From the NCBI GenBank assembly GCA_025964625.1, contig JAOPYL010000124.1, positions 1 through 64,000 of the forward strand: a stretch of DNA of 64,000 nucleotides, given 5' to 3'. Source of the DNA: Actinoallomurus sp. Lineage in GTDB: Bacteria; Actinomycetota; Actinomycetes; Streptosporangiales; Streptosporangiaceae. The position numbers and the translations under genes were made by a program. Under the pieces are notes generated by a model. It saw nothing but the letters and a program-made list of their open reading frames with translations. It did not search any database and was not told where the DNA came from. This document shows, piece after piece, positions 47,271 to 55,942 of this stretch (within the stretch, counting starts at the first letter, position 1; every line of letters begins with the position of its first letter).

Positions 47271-47909
47271 CTAGAGCGCGTACTGTGTGAGCTCCCACAA
47301 GACGTGGTAGAGGGTCGTCTGGGCCTCCTGGTTGCGGTGCACCGATGACGACGGCACCACAAACAGGTGATCAAGCCCCTCGAGCTCGGCCATCTGCCCG
47401 CCGGTGTGCCCGGCGAGTCCGACTGTGAGCATTCCTCGTTTCATCGCCTCCTCGAAAGCGCGGATCAGGTTGGCGGAGTTGCCACTCGTGGAAAGGCCGA
47501 GCGCGATGTCGCCGCGTCGGCCGAAGGCGCCGAGCTGGCGGGCGAACACGACCTCGAAGCCGATGTCGTTGGACAGGGCGGTCACGACCGCGACGTCCGT
47601 CGTCAGGGCCAGTGCCGGCAGCGGGCGCGCGTCGCCTCCCGGGTTCAGGAAGAGCGCGGCGACGTCCTGGGCGTCTGTGGAGCTGCCGCCGTTGCCGAAG
47701 GTGAACAGCCGCCCGCCGCCGCGGAACGCCTCGGCCATCTCCGCGGCACATGCGACGAGCCGCTGCTCGTCCGCGGCGAGAACGGACTGGCGCAGCGCCA
47801 CGATCTCGTTGGCCTTTTCGACCGTCGAGCTGCGCACCTCCGCCATGACGGCCTCGAGGTCCGAACTCCCGGAGTAGAGAAACGGGTAGAGCTGCTGCAT
47901 CTCGCTCAT
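47271..47909 (-). CDS. SIS domain protein (phosphoheptose isomerase-like)
   Basis: GGRLFTFGNGGSSTDAQDVAALFLNP. Confidence 0.85.
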   Translation of the reverse strand: MSEMQQLYPFLYSGSSDLEAVMAEVRSSTVEKANEIVALRQSVLAADEQRLVACAAEMAEAFRGGGRLFTFGNGGSSTDAQDVAALFLNPGGDARPLPALALTTDVAVVTALSNDIGFEVVFARQLGAFGRRGDIALGLSTSGNSANLIRAFEEAMKRGMLTVGLAGHTGGQMAELEGLDHLFVVPSSSVHRNQEAQTTLYHVLWELTQYAL

Positions 47910-48109
47910 GGGAGCAGCCCGATCGCCTCTTTGGCATGCACCAGCACGGTGTCGCCGACGGCGGCGTCGACCAGCGCGACGCTGACCTCCTCTATGCGCC
48001 CATCGCCGACGTCGACGTCGGCGAGGTCGTCGGCGCGAAGCCGCACGACCGTCACCGGGACGGCCTCATCCGAACAGGTGACACAGTGATCGCCCTCGCA
48101 GTGGGTCAC
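47906..48109 (-). CDS. HypC/HupF-like small chaperone
   Basis: VTHCEGDHCVTCSDEAVPVTVVRL...GRIEEVSVALVDAAVGDTVLVHAKEAIGLLP. Confidence 0.7.
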   Translation of the reverse strand: MTHCEGDHCVTCSDEAVPVTVVRLRADDLADVDVGDGRIEEVSVALVDAAVGDTVLVHAKEAIGLLP

Positions 48110-48780
48110 GCGATCACCTCGGGGGCGAGCACACCGGGCTGCTCGAGAAACACATGCACCAGCTCCCATAGCACGTGATAGGTCGTGACGTGCACTTCCT
48201 TGACCACCCGCGGGTCGTCCGACCGCACGACAACGGCATGGTCGGCCAACGGGCCGCGCGCGATCTCACCTCCGTCGCCGCCGAGCAGCGCCACCGTCAG
48301 CAGGCCGAGCTCCCTGGCCGTCCGCAGGCCACGCAGCACGTCGTCGCATCGGCCGTCCGGCGAGATGCCCAGCGCGATGTCATCGGCCCCGGCGAAATAA
48401 CGCAGCTGGTGGGCGAAGATGTCGCCGAAGCCCCTCATGGCACCGACCCCGGTGACGGTGGCGATGTCCCCGGTCAGCGACAGCGCTGGTAGAGCCCGCT
48501 TGCCGACGATCACCGGATGGACGAACTCGACCGCGATGTGCTGCGCATCCGTGGCGGCACCACCGTTGCCGAACGTGAACAGCCGCCCACCGCGGTGAAA
48601 GCGCTCCGCCATGGAATAACAGGTGCGCGCGATTGTGTCGGCGGAGTCCGCCAGTCCTCGCCCTGGCGTGTCCCTACGAGCGAATATATCCCGGAGTTCT
48701 ACCCTTGTCCGCGGCATTGCGGACCCACTTCCCTGCGTTGAATCAGGAGGCTCGATCACGACTTGTAACAGGCAACTCAC
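48106..48780 (-). CDS. SIS domain protein (phosphoheptose isomerase-like), second copy
   Basis: GGRLFTFGNGGAATDAQHIAVEFVHP; internal Met at MPRTRVEL could be true start. Confidence 0.85.
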   Translation of the reverse strand: MSCLLQVVIEPPDSTQGSGSAMPRTRVELRDIFARRDTPGRGLADSADTIARTCYSMAERFHRGGRLFTFGNGGAATDAQHIAVEFVHPVIVGKRALPALSLTGDIATVTGVGAMRGFGDIFAHQLRYFAGADDIALGISPDGRCDDVLRGLRTARELGLLTVALLGGDGGEIARGPLADHAVVVRSDDPRVVKEVHVTTYHVLWELVHVFLEQPGVLAPEVIA

Positions 48781-49162
48781 GGAACATACCCCAGCGCATC
48801 TGTCGGTACAAGATGCCGAAAAACAAACGGTTGTCGGCTCTGACCAAGAGTGACGATGCGCAGTTGAAGATCATTTAGTGATCCCCCAGCCGCGCTCTTC
48901 CACGCGCCGCACAGCGGCGACAGAATGATCATTATTGGTCTTCGCAGTTCAAAACGGCCTAACGGCTGCGGCAGGGCCAAAATTCGACCCCGGCCGCCCC
49001 GACATTCACGTTGATCCCGGCTCGTGACGGCACAGGCTCGATGCGACCAACGATCATTGCTGGGACCTCAGATGCCGCCGAAAATAGCGATCTGCCTACT
49101 CACCGTGCGCATCGGGAGATCTGAGGTGATAGAAGGGCCCTATCCGGGGTAAGCCGGGCACC

Positions 49163-50068
49163 ATGCATCCGTGGCGTCACCATGTGAACGAGCGATTCAA
49201 CGAGGTCACCGGGGACCGGCTACCGGTTCCGGGCTCCGGCGCGACGCGCGAACGCTGGAACGCGTTCGCCCGTCTCGCCGAGGAGGATCTGTCACTGGCC
49301 CGACTCTGCGAAGGCCACTTCGACGCCCTCGCGATCCTGGCGGAACTCGGCGGACCGCGGCCGCCGCCGGGCAGCCGCTGGGCGGTATGGGCGGCCAAAC
49401 CGCCGAGCCTGCAGGCCGTGCACGGCACCGGCGGGTGGCGGGTAAGCGGCGTGAAACCGTACTGCTCCGGTGCCCGCGTCTGCACGCATGCGCTGGTCAC
49501 GGCCGGGGACGGGCTGTTCGCCGTCTCCCCCGGCACGCCCGTCGAGGGGACGTGGCCGGCCATCGGAATGGCTGCCAGCGACAGCCTGGACGTGCGGTTC
49601 GAGCAGGTGCCCGCCGAGCCGGTCGGCCCGCCGGGCGCCTACGTCGACCGCCCCGGCTTCCACCACGGCGGAGTCGGGGTGGCCACCGTCTGGTACGGCG
49701 GCGCGCGCGCCGTCGCGCGTACGCTGCTGTCCGCCAAGGACCCCCACGCTCTCGCCCATCTGGGCGCGGTGGACGTCGGGCTGACCTCGGCGCGGGCCGC
49801 CCTGGACAGCGCCGCCGACGAGATCGACGCGGACCCGCTGGACCGCAAGCATGAGGCGGCGGCACGGGCACTTCGAGTCCGGTCGCTGGTCGCCGAGGTC
49901 GCCGCCGACGTGCTGGAGCGGACCGGCCGGGCCCTCGGCGCGGGCCCGCTGTCGCATGACGAGGCTCACGGCCGCGCGGTGGTCGACCTGACCGTCTACC
50001 TTCGCCAGCATCACGCCGAACGCGACCTGGCAGCACTGGGCGAACTGGTCACGGGGGACGCCTGGTGA
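49163..50068 (+). CDS. Acyl-CoA dehydrogenase-like protein (short form)
   Basis: 301 aa; VWAAKPPSLQAVHGTGGWRVSGVKPYCSGARVCTHALVTA; first gene of coupled cassette. Confidence 0.8.
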   Translation: MHPWRHHVNERFNEVTGDRLPVPGSGATRERWNAFARLAEEDLSLARLCEGHFDALAILAELGGPRPPPGSRWAVWAAKPPSLQAVHGTGGWRVSGVKPYCSGARVCTHALVTAGDGLFAVSPGTPVEGTWPAIGMAASDSLDVRFEQVPAEPVGPPGAYVDRPGFHHGGVGVATVWYGGARAVARTLLSAKDPHALAHLGAVDVGLTSARAALDSAADEIDADPLDRKHEAAARALRVRSLVAEVAADVLERTGRALGAGPLSHDEAHGRAVVDLTVYLRQHHAERDLAALGELVTGDAW

Positions 50069-50742
50069 ACCTGATCGACGCGCCCGGCACCTCCGAGGAC
50101 GACTGGCGGGCCTGGCCGGGCCTGGGGAGGCTGCCCGAACTCGACCTCACATCGTGGCGGAACGCCGTGGTCGTCGCCGCCCACCCCGACGACGAGGTGC
50201 TCGGCGTCGGCGGCCTGATGGCGATACTGGCGGCCCGCGGCGTACGGCTACGGGTGATCGCGGTCACCGACGGCGAGGCGTCGCACCCCGGCCAGGACGT
50301 CACGACCCGGCGCATCGCCGAGACCACTGCGGCGCTGGAACACATCGGCCACTGCGAGGTCGTACGGCTGCGGTTGCCCGACACCGGCGTGCGGGACGAC
50401 GAGCTGGCCCCGCTGCTGCGCGATCTGGTGTACGGCTTCGACGTGTGCCTGGCGCCGTGGGAGGACGACGTGCACGCCGATCATGAGGCCGCCGGGCGCG
50501 CCGCACTGGCCTGCGACATCCCGGTGCTGCGGTTTCCGATCTGGACCTGGCACTGGGCGCGCCCGGCCGATCCGCGGCTGCCATGGGGCCAGGCGGTACG
50601 CGTGCCGCTGCCATCGGAGACGGCCGCTCGCAAGCGGGCCGCCATCAGCTGCTTCACCAGCCAGTTCGAGGGACCGGATCCGATACTCCCGCCCGAGATC
50701 GTGGAGCACTTCACCCGCCCGGAGGAGGTTCTGTTCCGATGA
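50065..50742 (+). CDS. PIG-L family deacetylase
   Basis: VVVAAHPDDEVLGVGGLMA; PWEDDVHADHEAAGRAA. Confidence 0.93.
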   Translation: MNLIDAPGTSEDDWRAWPGLGRLPELDLTSWRNAVVVAAHPDDEVLGVGGLMAILAARGVRLRVIAVTDGEASHPGQDVTTRRIAETTAALEHIGHCEVVRLRLPDTGVRDDELAPLLRDLVYGFDVCLAPWEDDVHADHEAAGRAALACDIPVLRFPIWTWHWARPADPRLPWGQAVRVPLPSETAARKRAAISCFTSQFEGPDPILPPEIVEHFTRPEEVLFR

Positions 50743-51329
50743 CCCTCGGACCGGAGTACTTCGAGAAGGCCTATGCCGACTCGGACGACCCATGGGGTTT
50801 CGCCTCACGCTGGTACGAGGAACGCAAGTACGCGCTGAGCCTGGCGATGCTGCCCCGGCGGCACTACGCGGACGCCTTCGAGCCCGGCTGCTCGATCGGA
50901 GTGCTCACCGCGCTGCTCGCGACCCGCTGCGACCGGCTGCTGGCCTGGGACGTCTCGTCCGAGGCGGTCCGGCAGGCCCGGCTGCGCGCCCCCGCGGCGA
51001 AGATCGAGCAGAGAGGGATCCCGGCCGAGTGGCCGGCCGGCGCCTTCGACCTCATCGTCTTCTCCGAGATGCTCTACTACCTGGCCGGCGACGACCTCAC
51101 CCGGGCCCTCGACCTCGGTGCCGGATCGCTGAAGCCTGGAGGCACACTGCTGGCCGTGCACTGGCGGCATCCGGTGGCCGACTACCCGCGAACCGGCGAC
51201 GAGGTGCACACGGCCCTCGGCCGCACCGGCCTGTCCCGGCTGGCGGTGCATCGTGAGGCCGACTTCATCGCCGAGGTGTACGTCAACGGCGATCCGGTAT
51301 CCGTGGCCACCGCCGAAGGACTCACGTGA
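50739..51329 (+). CDS. SAM-dependent methyltransferase (NodS-like)
   Basis: FEKAYADSDDPWGFASRWYEERKYALSLAMLP, FEPGCSIGVLTALLA; ATGA overlap with PIG-L gene. Confidence 0.9.
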   Translation: MTLGPEYFEKAYADSDDPWGFASRWYEERKYALSLAMLPRRHYADAFEPGCSIGVLTALLATRCDRLLAWDVSSEAVRQARLRAPAAKIEQRGIPAEWPAGAFDLIVFSEMLYYLAGDDLTRALDLGAGSLKPGGTLLAVHWRHPVADYPRTGDEVHTALGRTGLSRLAVHREADFIAEVYVNGDPVSVATAEGLT

Positions 51330-51952
51330 TCACTGGGGTCGTCGTCCCCGCGCACAACGAGCAGGAGCGACTGCCGGCCTGCCTGGCGACGCTGAGCCTG
51401 GTGTCCCAGAACGTGGTCGTGGTGGCGGACGCCTGCACCGACCGTACGGCCGAGGTGGCGCGGCGGGCCGGCGCCTTCGTCATCGAGGTGGCGGCCCGCA
51501 ACGTCGGCGCCGCACGGGCGGCCGGTGTCGACGAGCTGCTGCGGCGTGGCGTCTCATGGGTGGCGACCACCGACGCCGACACTCTGGTGCCACCGTGCTG
51601 GCTCAGCACGCAGCTCCGGTACGCGGAGCGCGGCTGGGACGCCGTCGCGGGCACCGTCTCGGTGGTCGACTGGACCGGGCACCCGCCATGGCTCGCCGCC
51701 GCGTTCGCGCGCCGCTACGCGCACGACACACCCGTCCACGGCGCCAACCTCGGCGTCCGTGCCGAGGCGTACCTCGCGGCCGGCGGCTTCGCGCCCATCG
51801 CGACCGGGGAGGATCACGCACTCGTCAAGGCGCTCAAGGCGGCCGGCCGCCACGTGCTGCACACCGCCAAGGTCAATGTGATCACGTCGGCCCGCCGCCA
51901 CTACCGCGCCCCGCACGGCTTCGGTCACCTGCTGACGACCCTTGAGGCGTGA
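51326..51952 (+). CDS. Glycosyltransferase family 2
   Basis: GVVVPAHNEQERLPACLATL, ATTDADTLVPPCWL. Confidence 0.92.
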   Translation: MITGVVVPAHNEQERLPACLATLSLVSQNVVVVADACTDRTAEVARRAGAFVIEVAARNVGAARAAGVDELLRRGVSWVATTDADTLVPPCWLSTQLRYAERGWDAVAGTVSVVDWTGHPPWLAAAFARRYAHDTPVHGANLGVRAEAYLAAGGFAPIATGEDHALVKALKAAGRHVLHTAKVNVITSARRHYRAPHGFGHLLTTLEA

Positions 51953-52034
51953 CATGTGTTCCAGGCCGTGGACGACGCCGGCGACCTCGGTCCATCCGTG
52001 ACCCTCTGGCGGGCCGCACCCCGGGTGAGAGGTC

Positions 52035-53600
52035 TCAGCCGGGGGCCGGCCCGGCTCGGCCCGGGGCGGCGCCCGCCTCGACGAGATCGGCAGCGGAGCC
52101 GGCGGACGGCGCGGCCCGCCCGCCGATCGCCAGGGCGAGCAGGGCCGCGACCACGCACAGCGCCGCGGTCGCCCAGAAGATATCGCTGTACTCGGTGTGC
52201 AGGGCGGCCTTCACCGCGGCCACGTAGGCGGCCAGCCGGCGGGCGAACTCCGTCCGGCTCATCCCGATCGGCAAAGGCGTCACGAGATGCGCGGTGAGGG
52301 ACTGGAAGCGGTGGAAGCCCCACGCGCTCAGCGCTGCGACGCCGATCAGCATGCCCATCATGCGTGCCACCACGATGGCGGCGGAGGCGATGCCGTGCTG
52401 CAGCGCGGGCACCGAGCGCAGCGCCACCGCCGACAACGGCGCGATGACGAGGCCGAGGCCCAGGCCCGCGAGCGCCAGGTCGGCGTCGACCCTGGATAGC
52501 ACGAACAGCCCCAGGTCGTAACGCAAATGCTGCGCGTGGACCGGCCAGCCGGCGACGTGCGCGTAACCGGCGGCGGCGAGCAGCATGCCCCCTGCCACGA
52601 CCCACCGCTCGGTGAACCGCCGGGCCAGCAGGCCACCGATGACCGCGGCCGCGGCGAGGGGGACGAGGAAGCGAGCCAGCAGCAGCGCGCCGCCGGCGGC
52701 GTTGCGGCCGAAGAGCGTCTGAGCGATCAGCTGCACGTCGACGAGCGTGGTCATGAGCGCCGCACCGGAGAGCAGACTCACCCCCAGTGCGGCGAAGAGG
52801 CCGCCCCGCCGGACGCCGTGCAGGTCGAGCAGCCGGGTACGGGCCCGCATCTCCCAGCCGGCGAAGCACCCGATCACGACGGCTCCGGCGGCGATACACG
52901 GGACTCCCCAGGCGGGCAGTGCCGACCGGTGGGGATCCGGGTTGTACAGGCCCGCGACGAGCAGGCCGAGCCCGGCGGCGAGCAGCACTCCCCCGGCCAC
53001 GTCGATCCGCGCCCGCGCGGCGGGCCTGCCGCCCGGGACCGTCCAGTGCACGGCGGCCATCGCGAGCAGCGCGATCGGGATGTTGATCCAGAAGATGCCG
53101 CGCCAGCCGACGAGCGCGGCCACCCCCGCACCGTACAGCGGGCCGAGCACGCTGCCCAGCTCCTGTACGGCGCCGACTCCGCCGAGCACGGCCGGTCGCC
53201 GGCGTTCCTCCCACAGGTCGCCCGCCAGCGCCATCGTGATGGGCAGCAGCGCACCGCCGGCGACCCCCTGGAGCCCGCGTCCGGCGATGAGTACCGGCAG
53301 TGAACCGGCCAGCGCCGTCACCGCGGATCCCGCGGCGAATCCGACCAGGCAGGCCTGCAACATCACGCGGCGGCCGAACCGGTCCGACAACAGGCCGAGC
53401 AGCGGCATCCCTGCGACGTAGCCGAGCAGGAAGGAGGTGACCACCAAGCTGGCGCGCTCGATATGGTTCACCGGCACGCCCAGATCGCCGACCATGGTCA
53501 CCAGGACGGTCACCACGACGTACGCGTCGACCGCGGCGACCAGCACCACGATGCCGCCGACGCCGATCGCGACGCGGCGCGAGCGCTCCATCGTCCTCAT
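52035..53600 (-). CDS. MFS transporter (EmrB/QacA type)
   Basis: 521 aa, polytopic; LLGLLSDRFGRRVMLQ motif A-like. Confidence 0.9.
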   Translation of the reverse strand: MRTMERSRRVAIGVGGIVVLVAAVDAYVVVTVLVTMVGDLGVPVNHIERASLVVTSFLLGYVAGMPLLGLLSDRFGRRVMLQACLVGFAAGSAVTALAGSLPVLIAGRGLQGVAGGALLPITMALAGDLWEERRRPAVLGGVGAVQELGSVLGPLYGAGVAALVGWRGIFWINIPIALLAMAAVHWTVPGGRPAARARIDVAGGVLLAAGLGLLVAGLYNPDPHRSALPAWGVPCIAAGAVVIGCFAGWEMRARTRLLDLHGVRRGGLFAALGVSLLSGAALMTTLVDVQLIAQTLFGRNAAGGALLLARFLVPLAAAAVIGGLLARRFTERWVVAGGMLLAAAGYAHVAGWPVHAQHLRYDLGLFVLSRVDADLALAGLGLGLVIAPLSAVALRSVPALQHGIASAAIVVARMMGMLIGVAALSAWGFHRFQSLTAHLVTPLPIGMSRTEFARRLAAYVAAVKAALHTEYSDIFWATAALCVVAALLALAIGGRAAPSAGSAADLVEAGAAPGRAGPAPG

Positions 53601-53610
53601 CCGGCGCCGC

Positions 53611-54306
53611 TCACTTGGCCGGGGCGCTGATCGGGAAGGGCTTGCCGAAGTCGGCGAACGCGACCGTCACCGCACCGGGCTTGCCGCCGCTCTTGGAGGG
53701 CACCTGCACCTGCGCCTTCAGCAGGTGGTGGTCGGCGGCCGCCACCCAGATGTCCGCGGGCGCGTTGGCGGACATGCCCGGCACGAGCCGGGCAAGGGAC
53801 GCCTGAGCGAGCGTCGCGTGCACGCGGTAGCAGTTCTGGCCCGCCACCTTGTCCTGCCCCCGCGTGCTCGCGCCGGTGGCGGTGAGCAGCAGCTGCACCA
53901 ACCCGCGGTCCGGATCGAGGACCGCGGAGGGATCGTAGATCCCGGCCACCTTGGTCAGCGGTGCCTGCTGCCATCCGCCGGTGAGCCCCTTGAAGTGCAC
54001 CGTCTTGCCGAGCGCGACGAAGTCCAGCTGGATCGGCATGCCGAGCTCGGTCACCTGCACCGAGCCCTGCGAGTTGCCGTTGCGCAACAGCTTCGCGTCG
54101 ACGCTCTTCACGGTGATCTGGGGATCACCGGTGGTCCGCAGCGTGAAGCTGAGACTGTTCACCGTCCGCATCACGTCCGCCGCCTGTTGCAGAAGCTGCC
54201 CGCCCGCGGGGTTCTTCGCCGAGCCGCCACCTCCGCAGCCGGCGGTGAAGGTGAGTGCGAGCACGATCTGGAGCAGGCAGGCGAACCTCGCCCGGGATGA
54301 CAACAT
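53611..54306 (-). CDS. LppX/LprAFG-family lipoprotein
   Basis: Lipobox-like FTAGC; VNSLSFTLRTTGDPQITVKSVDAKLLRNG...YDPSAVLDPDRGL. Confidence 0.85.
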   Translation of the reverse strand: MLSSRARFACLLQIVLALTFTAGCGGGGSAKNPAGGQLLQQAADVMRTVNSLSFTLRTTGDPQITVKSVDAKLLRNGNSQGSVQVTELGMPIQLDFVALGKTVHFKGLTGGWQQAPLTKVAGIYDPSAVLDPDRGLVQLLLTATGASTRGQDKVAGQNCYRVHATLAQASLARLVPGMSANAPADIWVAAADHHLLKAQVQVPSKSGGKPGAVTVAFADFGKPFPISAPAK

Positions 54307-54673
54307 ACCGAGAAGATAGCGACCGCGGATGCCGATCAGAACCTCCTTCCGCCACGCCGGCCTTCGGCACGGGCGCCACCGCCGAAGTCGGGCACGCCTC
54401 CGATGACCATCGAGGACGAGCCGCCGGACTCGACCGATACCTGCGACGTCCCATCCTTTGACCTGCCGGCCACGGTAGGACCAGGCCGAGCTAAAGCATG
54501 TCTTGCGATTACTCCAAATCACGGTCAATTCCGATATCAGGCCATTAGGTGGAGTTGAAATTCAAGAGCAGCAGATGTCATATGGAATTAGGCAATAGCA
54601 CCATAAATCGCGAAATTGCCTGGCGTGACGGCCGCATGTCACGCCGCGAAGCCGACCAAAGGAGGTATCTTCC

Positions 54674-54901
54674 ATGGGGATTCCGACGCGGATGGGAGTA
54701 GCCATCTCCGGCCTGGCCTTCGCGGGAGCGACTGCCCTCAGCCTCGGCGCGGCCGCCCCGGCGAGCGCGCAGACCGCGACGACCACACCTCACCACGCCG
54801 TCACCCACTGGGGTGGCCACAAGGACTACTGGAAAGACAGCTGGGAGACCATCGACATCTCGGAGAGCTGGTGGAGCTGGAGCTGCGGCTGTTGCTGCTA
54901 G
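54674..54901 (+). CDS. Small secreted peptide with Trp/Cys-rich tail
   Basis: AAAGGAGG SD; signal peptide ending ASAQ; mature TATTTPHHAVTHWGGHKDYWKDSWETIDISESWWSWSCGCCC*. Confidence 0.7.
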   Translation: MGIPTRMGVAISGLAFAGATALSLGAAAPASAQTATTTPHHAVTHWGGHKDYWKDSWETIDISESWWSWSCGCCC

Positions 54902-54927
54902 CGGCTGGTGACACGCGCTCAGCCAAG

Positions 54928-54974
54928 GGTCGCCGCCAGCAGCACCCGCCGGCCAGGTGCTGCTGGCGGCGACC
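54928..54974. terminator. Very long perfect hairpin downstream of small peptide gene
   Basis: GGTCGCCGCCAGCAGCACC-cgccggcca-GGTGCTGCTGGCGGCGACC, 19-bp perfect stem; no T-run. Confidence 0.7.
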
Positions 54975-55035
54975 AGGGTATGCCGCCATCAGGGGTCTCG
55001 CGCCGGACGGGGCGCGGGGCCCCGCACCCGTACTC

Positions 55036-55071
55036 ACGCCGGCGTCACGAATCGGCTCGTGACGCCGGCGT
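55036..55071. terminator. Second long perfect hairpin
   Basis: ACGCCGGCGTCACGA-atcggc-TCGTGACGCCGGCGT, 15-bp perfect stem. Confidence 0.65.
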
Positions 55072-55160
55072 TCCATGCGTGGTGAACCACATCGATCTCC
55101 TGCCAGTCATGGGGACCGGACACGTGGAGCAAGTGGGGTAACCCGTCTAGGTTCACTGAC

Positions 55161-55940
55161 ATGAGCAGTGCTGACGCGACAGGAACGCCCGGACTCACGG
55201 AGCTGGCGGGGCGGACGGCCGTGGTGACCGGCGGGGCGAGCGGAATCGGCCGTGCGTGTGCCCGCCGGCTGTCGGACGCGGGCGCCCGCGTGATCGTCAT
55301 CGACATCAGTGCCGATGCGGCCGAAGAGGTCGCGGCGGAGGTCGGTGGCGGCTTCCACGTGGCCGACCTGTCCGATCCGGACGTGGTGGACGGTCTCGGG
55401 CTCACCGCGGACATCCTGGTGAACAACGCCGGTCTGCAGCATGTGGCGCCGGTGCACGAGTTCCCGCCGGAGGAGTTCGCACGGATCATGCGGGTCATGG
55501 TCGAGGCGCCGTTCCGGCTGGTTCGCCAGGTGCTCCCCGTGATGTACGAACGAGGGTGGGGAAGGGTCGTCAACATCTCGTCGGTGCATGGGCTGGTGGC
55601 CTCGCCGTTCAAGGTCGCCTACGTCACGGCCAAGCACGCCATCGAAGGCATGTCCAAGGTCGTCGCCTTGGAGGGGGCCGAGCACGGGGTCACCTCCAAC
55701 TGCGTCAATCCGGCGTACGTGCGAACCCCGCTGGTGGAGAACCAGGTCACGGCCCAGGCGGCCGCACACGGGATGACCGAGGCCGAGGTGCTCGAGCGTG
55801 TCATGCTCGAGCCCGCGGCGATCAAACGGTTGATCGAGCCGGACGAGGTCGCCGACGTCGTGGCGTATCTGTGTTCCCCGCGGGCGTCCTTCATCACGGG
55901 TGCCTCCGTGCCGATCGACGGCGGGTGGACCGCGCGCTGA
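55161..55940 (+). CDS. 3-hydroxybutyrate dehydrogenase-type SDR
   Basis: AVVTGGASGIGRACARRL, NNAGLQHVAPVHEFP, VNISSVHGLVASPFKVAYVTAKHAIEGMSK. Confidence 0.9.
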   Translation: MSSADATGTPGLTELAGRTAVVTGGASGIGRACARRLSDAGARVIVIDISADAAEEVAAEVGGGFHVADLSDPDVVDGLGLTADILVNNAGLQHVAPVHEFPPEEFARIMRVMVEAPFRLVRQVLPVMYERGWGRVVNISSVHGLVASPFKVAYVTAKHAIEGMSKVVALEGAEHGVTSNCVNPAYVRTPLVENQVTAQAAAHGMTEAEVLERVMLEPAAIKRLIEPDEVADVVAYLCSPRASFITGASVPIDGGWTAR

Positions 55941-55942
55941 CA

